DNA of 15,048 nt from the NCBI GenBank assembly GCA_964492425.1, contig CAZBKB010000023.1, positions 1-15,048 of the forward strand, read 5' to 3'. This DNA comes from LBZV01 sp000993855. GTDB taxonomy: Bacteria; Patescibacteriota; Microgenomatia; Curtissbacterales; GWA2-41-24. A model generated the notes under the pieces. It made no database searches and was not told the DNA's origin. It worked only from the letters and a program-made list of their open reading frames with translations. The position numbers and the translations under genes were made by a program. Below, piece after piece: positions 1-7,105 of this stretch (positions are counted from its first letter, which is position 1; each line of letters starts with the position of its first letter).

Positions 1-305
1 AGCGCAAAAACGCTCTCTCCACTATCCAGAATGTTCGAATTCAAAAACAATCTGTGCAAATTAGCTTTCGGGTCCCAGGCTGTCCACATAACTTTTGACA
101 AATCTTCATTTGCACCGATCACTTTAATTTCGCAATTCTCTCCAGTCTCTATACTTTTTGTACTCACCATCCCGTCTTTCTGCCCGACAGTTGCCAAAAC
201 AAGATAACCACCTCGTACCAGTTTATCCCTGCCAAATATGCGCTTTTCCCAACGAGAGCTATTCTCAAAAATAAAGCGATTTAAACTGTCATCCGAATAC
301 AAAAG
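1..305 (-). CDS. Partial unrecognised protein (C-terminus beyond window)
   Basis: The complementary strand is open from position 305 to the window edge and reads as a plausible soluble protein of about 100 residues (e.g. FENSSRWEKRIFGRDKL, then GGYLVLATVGQKDG). I do not recognise the family. The only start codon near the 5' end in this frame is TTG at 302-300, just after an in-frame TGA (308-306), and no ribosome site precedes it. A neighbouring frame carries a hydrophobic leader-like stretch (LALATMILTFVF, with an ATG at 315-313) that would join this frame if one G near 293-294 were absent. The gene may therefore be a secreted or anchored protein with an N-terminal frameshift. It is divergent from the Wzy-like gene at 354. 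That the stretch is coding is fairly likely; its exact start is not known. Confidence 0.45.
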
Positions 306-317
306 TCAAAATCATTG

Positions 318-347
318 TTGCTAGGGCCAAACACAAATTGTTAACAT
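318..347 (+). promoter_or_regulatory. Candidate leaderless promoter of the Wzy-like gene
   Basis: TTGCTA (318-323), an 18-bp spacer and TAACAT (342-347) lie exactly 6 nt before the ATG at 354. Each box matches the sigma-70 consensus at 4 of 6 positions. The spacing implies that transcription starts at or next to the ATG, which fits the absence of a Shine-Dalgarno sequence. Confidence 0.35.
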
Positions 348-353
348 TGGCAC

Positions 354-2351
354 ATGATCAAAAACTCAGAAGGCCAAATCGAAAGATTGCAAAAAATCGC
401 GTCCATAATAAACCATATAATCTACATCGCATACCTTGCCCTGGCAATAATTACCCCCCTTATCTTCACAACCAAAACTACCGAAATTTACGAAGTCCCC
501 AAGATGTTTTTTGTGTATTTTGCAACGACAGTAATTCTTTTCCTCACGATTTTTAAATTCACACTGGAGAAAAAAATCATGCTCCCCACAAACTTGCCAA
601 TTTTGGCTTTCACGTTTTTCCTACTTACACAAATCGCCTCAACCGTAACCTCAACCGACACATACACTTCTATCTTCGGTTACCCAACCCGGCTCAATGG
701 AGGTCTGCTGTCAATAATCTCCTATTTCATCTTGTTCGCAGGAGCATTCATCAACCTAAATACCGAAAAAGTAAAAAACTTAACTCTTGTCCTAATCTTC
801 ACTGCAGTCACAGTCGCGCTGTGGGGCATCCCTTCACATTTTAACAGCGATCCCACATGCTACGTCTTAACAGGAAAACTAACCACCGGCTGCTGGCAAA
901 AGGAATTCAACCCGCAACTTAGAATTTTCTCGACCTTCGGCCAACCAAATTGGCTTGCCTCATACATGGTTTTAACCTTGCCTGTTGCGCTTAGCCTTAC
1001 ACTCACATTTAAAAAACAGAAACAGTTAATCTTTGCCGCTGCCTCAACACTTATCTTTTGGGCATTAATTCTGACCAATTCACGCTCTGGCTTGCTTGGA
1101 CTGGCAGTTTCCCTCGGCATACTCACTCCTCTACTGGGTATAAAAATCTTAAAGCTCAACCTAAAAATTCTTATAATAATACTTATAGCTTTTGCAATTA
1201 TCTCTCTTTCTTTTGCCGACCTAGTAACCTCACGAATTAAAGACACCCTGCAAAGCTCTGCGCCTGCCATAAGTCAAACAGAAACATCGCCCCATACCCA
1301 ATCTTCATTAACATCCGGAGGCACCGAATCCGGACAAATCCGCCTGATCGTTTGGCAAGGAGCCATATCGATTTTCAAAAGATGGCCAATTTTAGGCCCG
1401 GGCCCGGAAACTTTTGTAAATGCTTATTACCTCTATCGCCCAAAAGCCCAAAACCAGACTAGCGAATGGGAATTTTTCTATAACAAAGCGCATAATGAAT
1501 TTTTAAATTACCTCTCAACGACAGGCATCTTGGGTCTATTAGGGTTCTCTTTTCTCTGTATTTCAATAATTATTTCGATCGCAAAATTTAATAACACAGA
1601 TACACTCGCATCTAACTTCCAAAAAGCAGTACTGGCGTCAGTTCTAGGTTATTTAGTCACAATATTTTTCGGCTTCTCAACTGTTGCCAACCAAACAACC
1701 TTTTTGCTCTCAGCAGCACTGGCTATAATCCTTAGTGGCAAAACAAAAATAAAAATTTTCTATCCAAAATATCTAAACATCCCCCTTTATAAAAGTATCC
1801 AGTTAATTTTTCTTACAATAACCTTCACTTACACCTTAACGCTAGTTGGCAGAATATACTTTGCAGACAGCCTCACTGCTCGTGCCCAAAATTTACAAGG
1901 TGCAAAAAGTCTTCTTGTCATGCGCAACGCAATTACAGCATCTCCGGTTAAAAATCCTTATCTTATGTCAGATTTTGCCTACAACACAGCACTTTATGCA
2001 AACATAATCGAAAACCAGACAAATAAAGAAGTGCTAATAAGCCAAGTTAAATCTACAGCCCAAGAAACACTACAACTTGCGCCAAACAATTACCTTATCA
2101 CCCAAAAAATCGCCAAAAGCTACATTCCAATAGTAGAAGACAAAGTAGCCGCACAAGAAGCAATGCGCATTACCACAAAGCTGATACAACTTGCTCCCAC
2201 CTATCCACCGGCATATCTTTTAAGTGCACAAATATATGTTGCCTTAGAAGATCAAAAGCAGGCGCGCACGCTGATACAAAAAACCTTAGAGCTCAAAAGC
2301 GATTACCGGGAGGCACAAAAGTTATACCAACAGCTAACGGTTGACAACTAA
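354..2351 (+). CDS. O-antigen ligase/polymerase (Wzy_C-type) membrane protein with C-terminal TPRs
   Basis: A 665-aa polytopic membrane protein of the WaaL/Wzy/PglL superfamily, which transfers or polymerises lipid-linked glycans on the outer face of the membrane. Hydrophobic segments run from about residue 20 to 500. The Wzy_C signature spans about 240-410: NSRSGLLGL (242-250), a large external loop with Arg330 and PILGPGPETF (345-354), then AHNEFLNYLSTTGILGLLG (379-397). A FGQPNW motif sits at 195-200. Residues about 510-660 are soluble and helical, with TPR-like repeats (A.ETLQLAPNN; TTKLIQLAPTYPPAYL; A.TLIQKTLELKSDY), a common C-terminal extension in this family. The substrate cannot be inferred; O-antigen is unlikely in a Patescibacterium, so an S-layer or other surface glycan is more plausible. 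The start matches the leaderless promoter. The last codons overlap a heptamer repeat. Confidence 0.85.
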   Translation: MIKNSEGQIERLQKIASIINHIIYIAYLALAIITPLIFTTKTTEIYEVPKMFFVYFATTVILFLTIFKFTLEKKIMLPTNLPILAFTFFLLTQIASTVTSTDTYTSIFGYPTRLNGGLLSIISYFILFAGAFINLNTEKVKNLTLVLIFTAVTVALWGIPSHFNSDPTCYVLTGKLTTGCWQKEFNPQLRIFSTFGQPNWLASYMVLTLPVALSLTLTFKKQKQLIFAAASTLIFWALILTNSRSGLLGLAVSLGILTPLLGIKILKLNLKILIIILIAFAIISLSFADLVTSRIKDTLQSSAPAISQTETSPHTQSSLTSGGTESGQIRLIVWQGAISIFKRWPILGPGPETFVNAYYLYRPKAQNQTSEWEFFYNKAHNEFLNYLSTTGILGLLGFSFLCISIIISIAKFNNTDTLASNFQKAVLASVLGYLVTIFFGFSTVANQTTFLLSAALAIILSGKTKIKIFYPKYLNIPLYKSIQLIFLTITFTYTLTLVGRIYFADSLTARAQNLQGAKSLLVMRNAITASPVKNPYLMSDFAYNTALYANIIENQTNKEVLISQVKSTAQETLQLAPNNYLITQKIAKSYIPIVEDKVAAQEAMRITTKLIQLAPTYPPAYLLSAQIYVALEDQKQARTLIQKTLELKSDYREAQKLYQQLTVDN

Positions 2352-2368
2352 CACTGAACAATCGAGAA
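2334..2368. repeat. Degenerate heptamer repeat across the wzy-like stop codon
   Basis: Consecutive 7-bp units CTAACGG, TTGACAA, CTAACAC, TGAACAA, TCGAGAA with an AACA-like core. The array covers the stop codon of the Wzy-like gene and runs 17 bp past it. This is one of the weaker members of the repeat set; the boundaries were set by eye. Confidence 0.35.
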
Positions 2369-2386
2369 TATATTCGCTGCCCCTCA

Positions 2387-2421
2387 TTAATTTTAAATTC
2401 TGAATTTATAATTCTAAATGA
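2387..2421. repeat. AT-rich degenerate heptamer repeat
   Basis: Units TTAATTT, TAAATTC, TGAATTT, ATAATTC, TAAATGA follow in register with a shared AATT core at a 7-bp period. The first four fit well. The stretch also contains a palindrome, TAAATTC-T-GAATTTA (2394-2408 region). AT-richness makes chance similarity easier here. It lies in the 146-bp gap before glyA, where no terminator is evident. Confidence 0.4.
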
Positions 2422-2453
2422 ATTTTAAATGTTTAAATATTTTAGAATTCAGA

Positions 2454-2488
2454 TTTGACTTAAAACTAAAAATTTAAAACTAAAAATT
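2454..2488. repeat. Tandem repeat upstream of glyA (perfect 14 bp x 2)
   Basis: TAAAACTAAAAATT occurs twice in perfect tandem (2461-2474, 2475-2488). It can be read as alternating 7-bp units TAAAACT/AAAAATT, preceded by TTTGACT (2454-2460). It ends 9 nt before the glyA ATG. The TTGACT at 2455-2460 could act as a -35 element with a -10 inside the repeat (TAAAAA, 2481-2486), but the spacer would be 20 bp. Confidence 0.6.
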
Positions 2489-2497
2489 TTTACTTTC

Positions 2498-3814
2498 ATG
2501 ATCCTTACTAAACAAGATCCCCAAATCGCAAAACTCATAATGGCCGAAGAAAAGCGCCAGCACGAAGTTTTGGAAATGATCCCTTCTGAAAACTACGCAT
2601 CGCAGGCAGTTATGGAAGCACTTGCCAAGGTCCTGACCAATAAGTATTCCGAAGGCTACCCGAAAAAAAGATACTATCAGGGCAACAAAATAATCGACGA
2701 AGTAGAGTCTTTGGCAATCGAACGAGCCAAAAAACTTTTCAAAGTGCCATACGTTAACGTCCAAGCACTTTCCGGATCCCCGGCCAATGCCGCCATTTAC
2801 TTTGCGACTTTGAAAAACGGCGAAAAAATCATGGGGCTTTCCCTTGCCTTCGGCGGCCATCTCACCCACGGCGCCCCGCTTACATTTTCCAGCCGCTTTT
2901 TTAAATCTGCCCAATATGAGCTCGGAAAAGATTGTCTCTTGGATTTTGCCGCAATTGAAAAGTTAGCTGTGCGTGAGAAACCCCAAATCATTGTCTGCGG
3001 CTTTACCGCATACCCCAGAACAATCGACTTTAAAAAGTTCGCAGCAATAGCTGACAAAGTCGGAGCCTATCTCTTGGCCGACATTTCCCACATCGCCGGC
3101 CTGGTCGTAGCAGGCGTTCACCCCTCACCAGTCCCTTATGCCCACATTGTCATGACTACTACTCACAAAACTTTGCGCGGCCCACGCGGAGCTTTGATTA
3201 TGGTAACTGCAAAAGGTTTGAAAAAAAACCCAGACCTAGGCCGCAAAATCGACAGTGCCATAATCCCCGGCCTGCAAGGCGGGCCCCACGACAACCAAAC
3301 CGCAGCAATCGCCGTTGCCCTTCACGAGGCTCAGGGTAAATCTTTCAAAACTTATGGCCAACAGATTGTCAAAAACGCTAAAGCCCTGGCTACGGAACTT
3401 AAAAAATACAACTTCGACTTGGTTTCCGGTGGAACCGATAATCATTTAATTTTAATCGACCTCAGAAATAAAAAGGTCAACGGCGCGGCAGCCGCATTTG
3501 CTCTGGAAGTTGCAAATATTGTCGTCAACAAAAACGGCGTACCTTTTGATACTATGCCGCCGTTTTACCCATCCGGCATTCGCCTCGGCACCCCGGCAAT
3601 CACTACCCGTGGGATGAAAGAGCCCCAGATGAAAAAAATCGCCGCATGGATCAATCGCACAATCACCGAAGTTTCGGGATTTGAATTACCTGCCGATCGC
3701 GAAAAACGTTCCGAAGCTTTTAAAAAGTTTAAAGACCAAGTCACCAAAAACAAAGCTCTTTTAAAAATCGCCTCCGAAGTCCGCGCTTTGACATCCCGCT
3801 TCCCAATATCATAG
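2498..3814 (+). CDS. glyA: Serine hydroxymethyltransferase
   Basis: PLP enzyme that converts serine plus tetrahydrofolate to glycine plus 5,10-methylene-THF in the cytosol, the main entry of one-carbon units. The protein is 438 aa, slightly longer than the usual ~415-420. Visible motifs are PSEN (29-32), YSEGYPKKRYYQG (50-62), SGSPANAA (92-99), HLTHG (121-125), D195ISHIAG with the PLP-contacting Asp and His, and the PLP-lysine motif TTTHKTLRGPRG with Lys224. The substrate loop GLQGGPHDN is intact, as is GIRLGTPA..TRG near the C-terminus. All catalytic residues appear present. The folD start lies 42 bp downstream, so the two are probably cotranscribed. The ATG was chosen because it begins the conserved N-terminal helix. 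No Shine-Dalgarno is visible. Confidence 0.97.
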   Translation: MILTKQDPQIAKLIMAEEKRQHEVLEMIPSENYASQAVMEALAKVLTNKYSEGYPKKRYYQGNKIIDEVESLAIERAKKLFKVPYVNVQALSGSPANAAIYFATLKNGEKIMGLSLAFGGHLTHGAPLTFSSRFFKSAQYELGKDCLLDFAAIEKLAVREKPQIIVCGFTAYPRTIDFKKFAAIADKVGAYLLADISHIAGLVVAGVHPSPVPYAHIVMTTTHKTLRGPRGALIMVTAKGLKKNPDLGRKIDSAIIPGLQGGPHDNQTAAIAVALHEAQGKSFKTYGQQIVKNAKALATELKKYNFDLVSGGTDNHLILIDLRNKKVNGAAAAFALEVANIVVNKNGVPFDTMPPFYPSGIRLGTPAITTRGMKEPQMKKIAAWINRTITEVSGFELPADREKRSEAFKKFKDQVTKNKALLKIASEVRALTSRFPIS

Positions 3815-3848
3815 ACCAACTGGAAACTCTAAACAATAAACCTTAAAC
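3814..3848. repeat. Heptamer repeat (NNNAAAC) upstream of folD
   Basis: Units GACCAAC, TGGAAAC, TCTAAAC, AATAAAC, CTTAAAC run in exact 7-bp register; the last four all end in AAAC. The array fills most of the 42-bp glyA-folD gap and ends 8 nt before the folD ATG (3857). TAAACT at 3844-3849, on its edge, sits 7 nt before the ATG and could serve as a leaderless -10 box. Confidence 0.6.
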
Positions 3849-3856
3849 TATCCTCA

Positions 3857-4744
3857 ATGGCACAAATATTAGACGGCAGAATTGTTCGTGATAAAATCCG
3901 CGAAGATCTTAAAATCCAAATCTCAAAACTCAAAACAAAACCAAAACTTATAATCATCCAGGTTGGAGATATTGCCGAAAGTAATACTTACATCGGACAA
4001 AAAATAAAGTTCGGTGAAAAAATCGGTGCCATTGTCGACCTTAAAAAATTCCCGGCCAACGTTTCAGAGGAAATTCTTAAATTATCAATCATAAATCTTA
4101 ATTCAAGTGGAAGCGTCCATGGCATCATCATCCAAATGCCAATCCCGGAACACTTGAACAAAGACATGCTGATTAATACTATCAACCCTCAAAAAGACGT
4201 CGACGGCTTAACCACCACGAACCAAAAACTCTTGGAAGAAAACAGTCCCGATGCTTTAATCCCCGCAACCGCCAAAGCGGTAATCACTATCCTTACCTTC
4301 TACAAGATTCCAATCAAAAACAAAAAAGTAGCAGTCGTCGGCCGCTCAAAACTTGTCGGCGCCCCAGTTGCGATTCTTCTTAGAAATCTTGGCGCAAAGG
4401 TCGAAGTTGGCCACAGTAAAACTTTGGATCTGACAGCTATCACAAAACCAGCTGATATCGTGGTAGTCGCCGTCGGAAAACCCAGCTTAATTACCAAAAA
4501 CCATGTGTCACCGGGACAAACCGTTATCGATGTCGGAATAAACGTAGTCAATGACAATGAACCATCAACCATGAACCATAAACGCTCTCTTGTCGGCGAC
4601 GTCGCCTTCGAAGAAGTGTCGCAAATTGTGGAAGCCATTACCCCAGTCCCCGGCGGCATCGGCCCCCTAACCGTCGCCTGCCTTTTTGAAAATTTACTGG
4701 AAGCCTACAAAAAACAACTAGCCTGCCCCAAGCCCCTGACTTGA
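3857..4744 (+). CDS. folD: Bifunctional methylene-THF dehydrogenase/methenyl-THF cyclohydrolase
   Basis: Converts 5,10-methylene-THF to 10-formyl-THF through the dehydrogenase (NADP+ or NAD+) and cyclohydrolase steps. The protein is 295 aa, typical for FolD. The catalytic Tyr-Lys pair is in SNTYIGQKIK (Tyr45, Lys49). Further motifs are QMPIPEHL (93-100), KDVDGLT (113-119), the cofactor-binding VGRSKLVGAP (161-170), and PVPGGIGP (263-270). The usual PCTP motif reads PATA (136-139), so the common Cys is absent; this residue is not essential in all homologues. Residues about 231-242 (NDNEPSTMNHKR) insert between the DVGIN and LVGDV motifs and are encoded by a heptamer repeat. It follows glyA, and its product is the substrate of Fmt downstream. 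Confidence 0.97.
   Translation: MAQILDGRIVRDKIREDLKIQISKLKTKPKLIIIQVGDIAESNTYIGQKIKFGEKIGAIVDLKKFPANVSEEILKLSIINLNSSGSVHGIIIQMPIPEHLNKDMLINTINPQKDVDGLTTTNQKLLEENSPDALIPATAKAVITILTFYKIPIKNKKVAVVGRSKLVGAPVAILLRNLGAKVEVGHSKTLDLTAITKPADIVVVAVGKPSLITKNHVSPGQTVIDVGINVVNDNEPSTMNHKRSLVGDVAFEEVSQIVEAITPVPGGIGPLTVACLFENLLEAYKKQLACPKPLT
4554..4581. repeat. Heptamer repeat (ACCATNA) inside folD
   Basis: Units ACAATGA, ACCATCA, ACCATGA, ACCATAA follow in perfect 7-bp register; the last three differ at one position only. They encode an apparent surface insertion in FolD (about residues 233-242) between conserved motifs. A full four-unit array is 28 bp, so unit gain or loss would shift the frame unless it happened in threes. 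Confidence 0.65.
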
Positions 4745-4764
4745 GCAAAGCTAAATCAGTCACA

Positions 4765-4799
4765 CTTTACTATTTACAATTAACGATTTACCATTAACG
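4765..4799. repeat. Heptamer repeat directly upstream of priA
   Basis: Units CTTTACT, ATTTACA, ATTAACG, ATTTACC, ATTAACG. The last 28 bp are also a 14-bp tandem repeat with one mismatch (4772-4785, 4786-4799). The array ends 4 nt before the priA ATG (4804) and so occupies the place where a -10 box or ribosome site would be expected. Confidence 0.65.
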
Positions 4800-4803
4800 G
4801 CAA

Positions 4804-6573
4804 ATGTACGCCGATGTTGTCGTTTTAACTTACCAGGCTCCGGACATTAATTATTTCACCTACAAAATTCCCAAAACAATGGAAAAACAAATCAAAATCG
4901 GTCAACTTGTCGAAGTTCCTTTTGGCAAACGCAATCCCCTTGGGATTGTGGTTGCTATTCAAGACAAGAAACACGAAACACGCAATAAAATCAAAATCAG
5001 GAATTTAAACAAAATCCTTCTACCCCAACCACTTCTTTTTCCCTACCAAATCGAAGTCTTAAAGTGGATGTCCTCTTACTACCTCGCCCCAACGGTAAAT
5101 TGCTTGGAAGCGATGCTACCAAAAATGCCCGCACGGGCGGCGCAACTGGAAGGGCTTCCGACAGCGCGCAGATTAAAAACCGAAAATTTGATAACGAACG
5201 AGTTGAGTAATCTAGCACTGGCGGGAGGGAAAGTTGCGACAGGACCCGTGCAGACAATGGTTCTAGTTCCATCAATCAACCATATCTCCGAAACCCTCGC
5301 CAAATTTCCAAAGGCCAAAAATTATACTATCTACCACAACGAACTTAAAACCTCCGAGAAATTTTCGGCTTGGCAAAAAATTCTCTCCGGTGATGCTGAT
5401 CTCATCTTCGGCTCGCGCCTAGCAATTTTCGCACCTTGCCCAAACCTAAAGGAAATAATAATTTACAACGAACACGACGGTGCCTACAAAGACGAGCGCT
5501 CACCTTACTTTGACACCCTAACCGTCGCCCAAAAAATCGCACAACTTACCGGCGCCCAAATTAAAATTGTCGACCCCGCCCCAAAAGTGACAACGTACTT
5601 TCAGCTTGCAAAACACATCAAAATTCAAAACTTTCCCCAGAAAATCGAGATTATAAATATGCAGAGTAACCAAATAAGCGGCAATAAATCCCCCATCAGT
5701 TTCGATCTTGAAGAAGCAATAAAAGAAGTATTAGAAAAAAAGGGCAATATCCTACTTTTTTTAAACAGGAAAAAAGAAGCCGGGCATCTTTTTTGCAAAA
5801 GCTGTAAAGCATCAATTTACTTAGAGCAACAACCAGGTGTCTGCCCAAACTGTAGTGCACCAGATATTTTTTGGAACGTTTTAAATATAAAATCGCTAGC
5901 TTCAGAAGTTAAAAAATCGTTTCCAAATACCGGAGTAACCCTACTTGCCAACCAGCGAGGTTTAAACCCAACCCCGCGGGTTGGCTCGCTAATCGACATC
6001 GACACTGCACACGCTCTTTACTCCCCCCTTCTCAAGAAGTACGACCTCGTAGCCCATATTCAGACCGATTCCCTCCTAAATGTCGCAGACTTCACATCAG
6101 GAGAAAAACTATTCGCCCAAGTTACAAATCTTAAGAAACTACTTACACCAGATGGACATCTGGTTTTGCAAACTTACAACAAGGAGCATCCAACACTTGC
6201 GGCAATAGAAAAAGGGGACTATTTACCCTTCTTTCAATCAGAATTAAAACAGCGCAAAGCACTTTGGTTTCCACCCTATTCACTTCTTATAAAACTGACA
6301 CTAAGGGGAAAATTAGACACTAAAGTAAAAACCGCTGCCGAAAGGCTTAGCCAAAATCTGCGATCTACGATCCACGACTCACAATTCACGTCTCTGGGTC
6401 CCTACCAATCTGTCTTTTGGCAAAAAAATCCTACCTATCATATAATTCTAAAACATCAAATTTCAGACTACTGTTTAAAGGAAAGAGAGAAAGTGATCAA
6501 AAAAATGTCAGCATATTTAGAAAAAGGCAGTAAAAAGTACACAATAGAAGTGGAGCCGGAAGGTGTTCAATGA
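4804..6573 (+). CDS. priA: Degenerate PriA-like primosomal protein N' without helicase motifs
   Basis: Related to PriA, which recognises stalled forks and reloads the replicative helicase. The protein is 589 aa against about 730 in E. coli. The N-terminal 3'-DNA-binding domain is recognisable (residues 1-95; DINYFTYKIP, GQLVEVPFGKR). Helicase lobe 1 follows but the Walker A GxxGSGKT is missing: only its flank GGKVATGPVQTMVLVPSI (141-158) remains. The DEEH motif reads NEHD (222-225). FGSRLAIF (202-209) matches the GTRSALF motif. Only two of the four CxxC zinc pairs persist (Cys331/334, Cys347/350). The GTQMIAKGHDF and QVAGRAGR motifs are gone (LFAQVTNLKKL, 436-446), whereas VLQTYNKEHPTL (454-465) and the C-terminal domain are kept. 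Helicase-dead PriA is known in mycobacteria. It probably acts as a scaffold rather than an ATPase. Its stop overlaps the def start (ATGA). Confidence 0.9.
   Translation: MYADVVVLTYQAPDINYFTYKIPKTMEKQIKIGQLVEVPFGKRNPLGIVVAIQDKKHETRNKIKIRNLNKILLPQPLLFPYQIEVLKWMSSYYLAPTVNCLEAMLPKMPARAAQLEGLPTARRLKTENLITNELSNLALAGGKVATGPVQTMVLVPSINHISETLAKFPKAKNYTIYHNELKTSEKFSAWQKILSGDADLIFGSRLAIFAPCPNLKEIIIYNEHDGAYKDERSPYFDTLTVAQKIAQLTGAQIKIVDPAPKVTTYFQLAKHIKIQNFPQKIEIINMQSNQISGNKSPISFDLEEAIKEVLEKKGNILLFLNRKKEAGHLFCKSCKASIYLEQQPGVCPNCSAPDIFWNVLNIKSLASEVKKSFPNTGVTLLANQRGLNPTPRVGSLIDIDTAHALYSPLLKKYDLVAHIQTDSLLNVADFTSGEKLFAQVTNLKKLLTPDGHLVLQTYNKEHPTLAAIEKGDYLPFFQSELKQRKALWFPPYSLLIKLTLRGKLDTKVKTAAERLSQNLRSTIHDSQFTSLGPYQSVFWQKNPTYHIILKHQISDYCLKEREKVIKKMSAYLEKGSKKYTIEVEPEGVQ
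4968..4981. repeat. Short heptamer duplication inside priA
   Basis: GAAACAC occurs twice in tandem. It lies in the segment encoding QDKKHETRNK (residues 53-62), a polar stretch that follows the conserved N-terminal PriA strand. With only two units this could be chance; it is listed because it matches the pattern seen elsewhere in the window. Confidence 0.3.
6356..6390. repeat. Five-unit heptamer repeat inside priA
   Basis: Units ATCTGCG, ATCTACG, ATCCACG, ACTCACA, ATTCACG follow in 7-bp register, 35 bp in all. They encode NLRSTIHDSQFT in the C-terminal domain of the PriA-like protein, just before LGPYQSVFWQ. As 35 is not a multiple of 3, each unit is read in a different phase. Confidence 0.65.
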
Positions 6574-7091
6574 TAAAAAAATTCGTCACCTTACCCGATC
6601 AGAAAATAAGACAAACGTCTCAGGAAGTTGTAGCTTTTGATAAATCTGTTGTTCGAATCGTCCATGACCTTTTAGAAACAGCCGAAGTTCAAAAAGAACC
6701 TGTGGCATTGGGTCTTGCAGCCCCCCAAATCAGCGTTTTCAAAAGGGTTTTTGTAGCCAGAATCCGCAATAAGTTTAAACATTTCATAAATCCAACAATT
6801 GTTAAATATTCACCCAAAGAAGTAACACTTATGGAAGGCTGTTTTTCCGTCCCAGAAATTTACGGCAATGTAATAAGGCCACAAGAGGTAGATGTTAAAT
6901 ACTACGACATGCACGGCAAACTCCAGCAGACACACTTTAAGGGCTTGGCTGCAAAAATTATCCAGCACGAATTCGACCATTTAGACGGAATTTTATTTAT
7001 AGACCATGTCCACACCCAAAACGGCAAAACATTTAAAGTAGTTAAAGACGAAGAGGGCAAAGAGCAATTTGTAGAAACACCACTGGTATAA
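6570..7091 (+). CDS. def: Peptide deformylase
   Basis: Metalloenzyme that removes the N-formyl group from nascent proteins at the ribosome. The protein is 173 aa, normal for bacterial PDF. All three signature motifs are present: motif I GLAAPQI (48-54), motif II EGCFSVPE with the metal ligand Cys91, and motif III QHEFDHLDG with His133, the catalytic Glu134 and His137. The residue before motif I is Ala-Leu rather than the common Gly-x, a mild change. The start overlaps the priA stop by 4 bp (ATGA), so translation is probably coupled. It sits beside fmt, its functional partner, as in many bacteria. Confidence 0.97.
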   Translation: MIKKFVTLPDQKIRQTSQEVVAFDKSVVRIVHDLLETAEVQKEPVALGLAAPQISVFKRVFVARIRNKFKHFINPTIVKYSPKEVTLMEGCFSVPEIYGNVIRPQEVDVKYYDMHGKLQQTHFKGLAAKIIQHEFDHLDGILFIDHVHTQNGKTFKVVKDEEGKEQFVETPLV

Positions 7092-7099
7092 GATAAAAT
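7069..7099 (+). promoter_or_regulatory. Candidate leaderless promoter of fmt
   Basis: TAAAAT (7094-7099, 5 of 6 matches to TATAAT) is followed by exactly 6 nt and the fmt ATG (7106). A weak -35 candidate, TTGTAG (7069-7074), lies 19 bp upstream. It begins inside the end of def, so fmt could be transcribed both from the operon and on its own. Confidence 0.4.
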
Positions 7100-7105
7100 T
7101 TCTAT

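Noticed and set aside
338..556. 72-aa plus-strand open frame overlapping the start of the Wzy-like gene
   Set aside because: It overlaps the strongly supported membrane protein in another frame and has basic, low-plausibility composition; a shadow.
2387..2488. CRISPR array or phage attachment site in the repeat-rich wzy-glyA gap
   Set aside because: The units are 7 bp and contiguous with no spacers, and no tRNA, integrase or cas gene is near.
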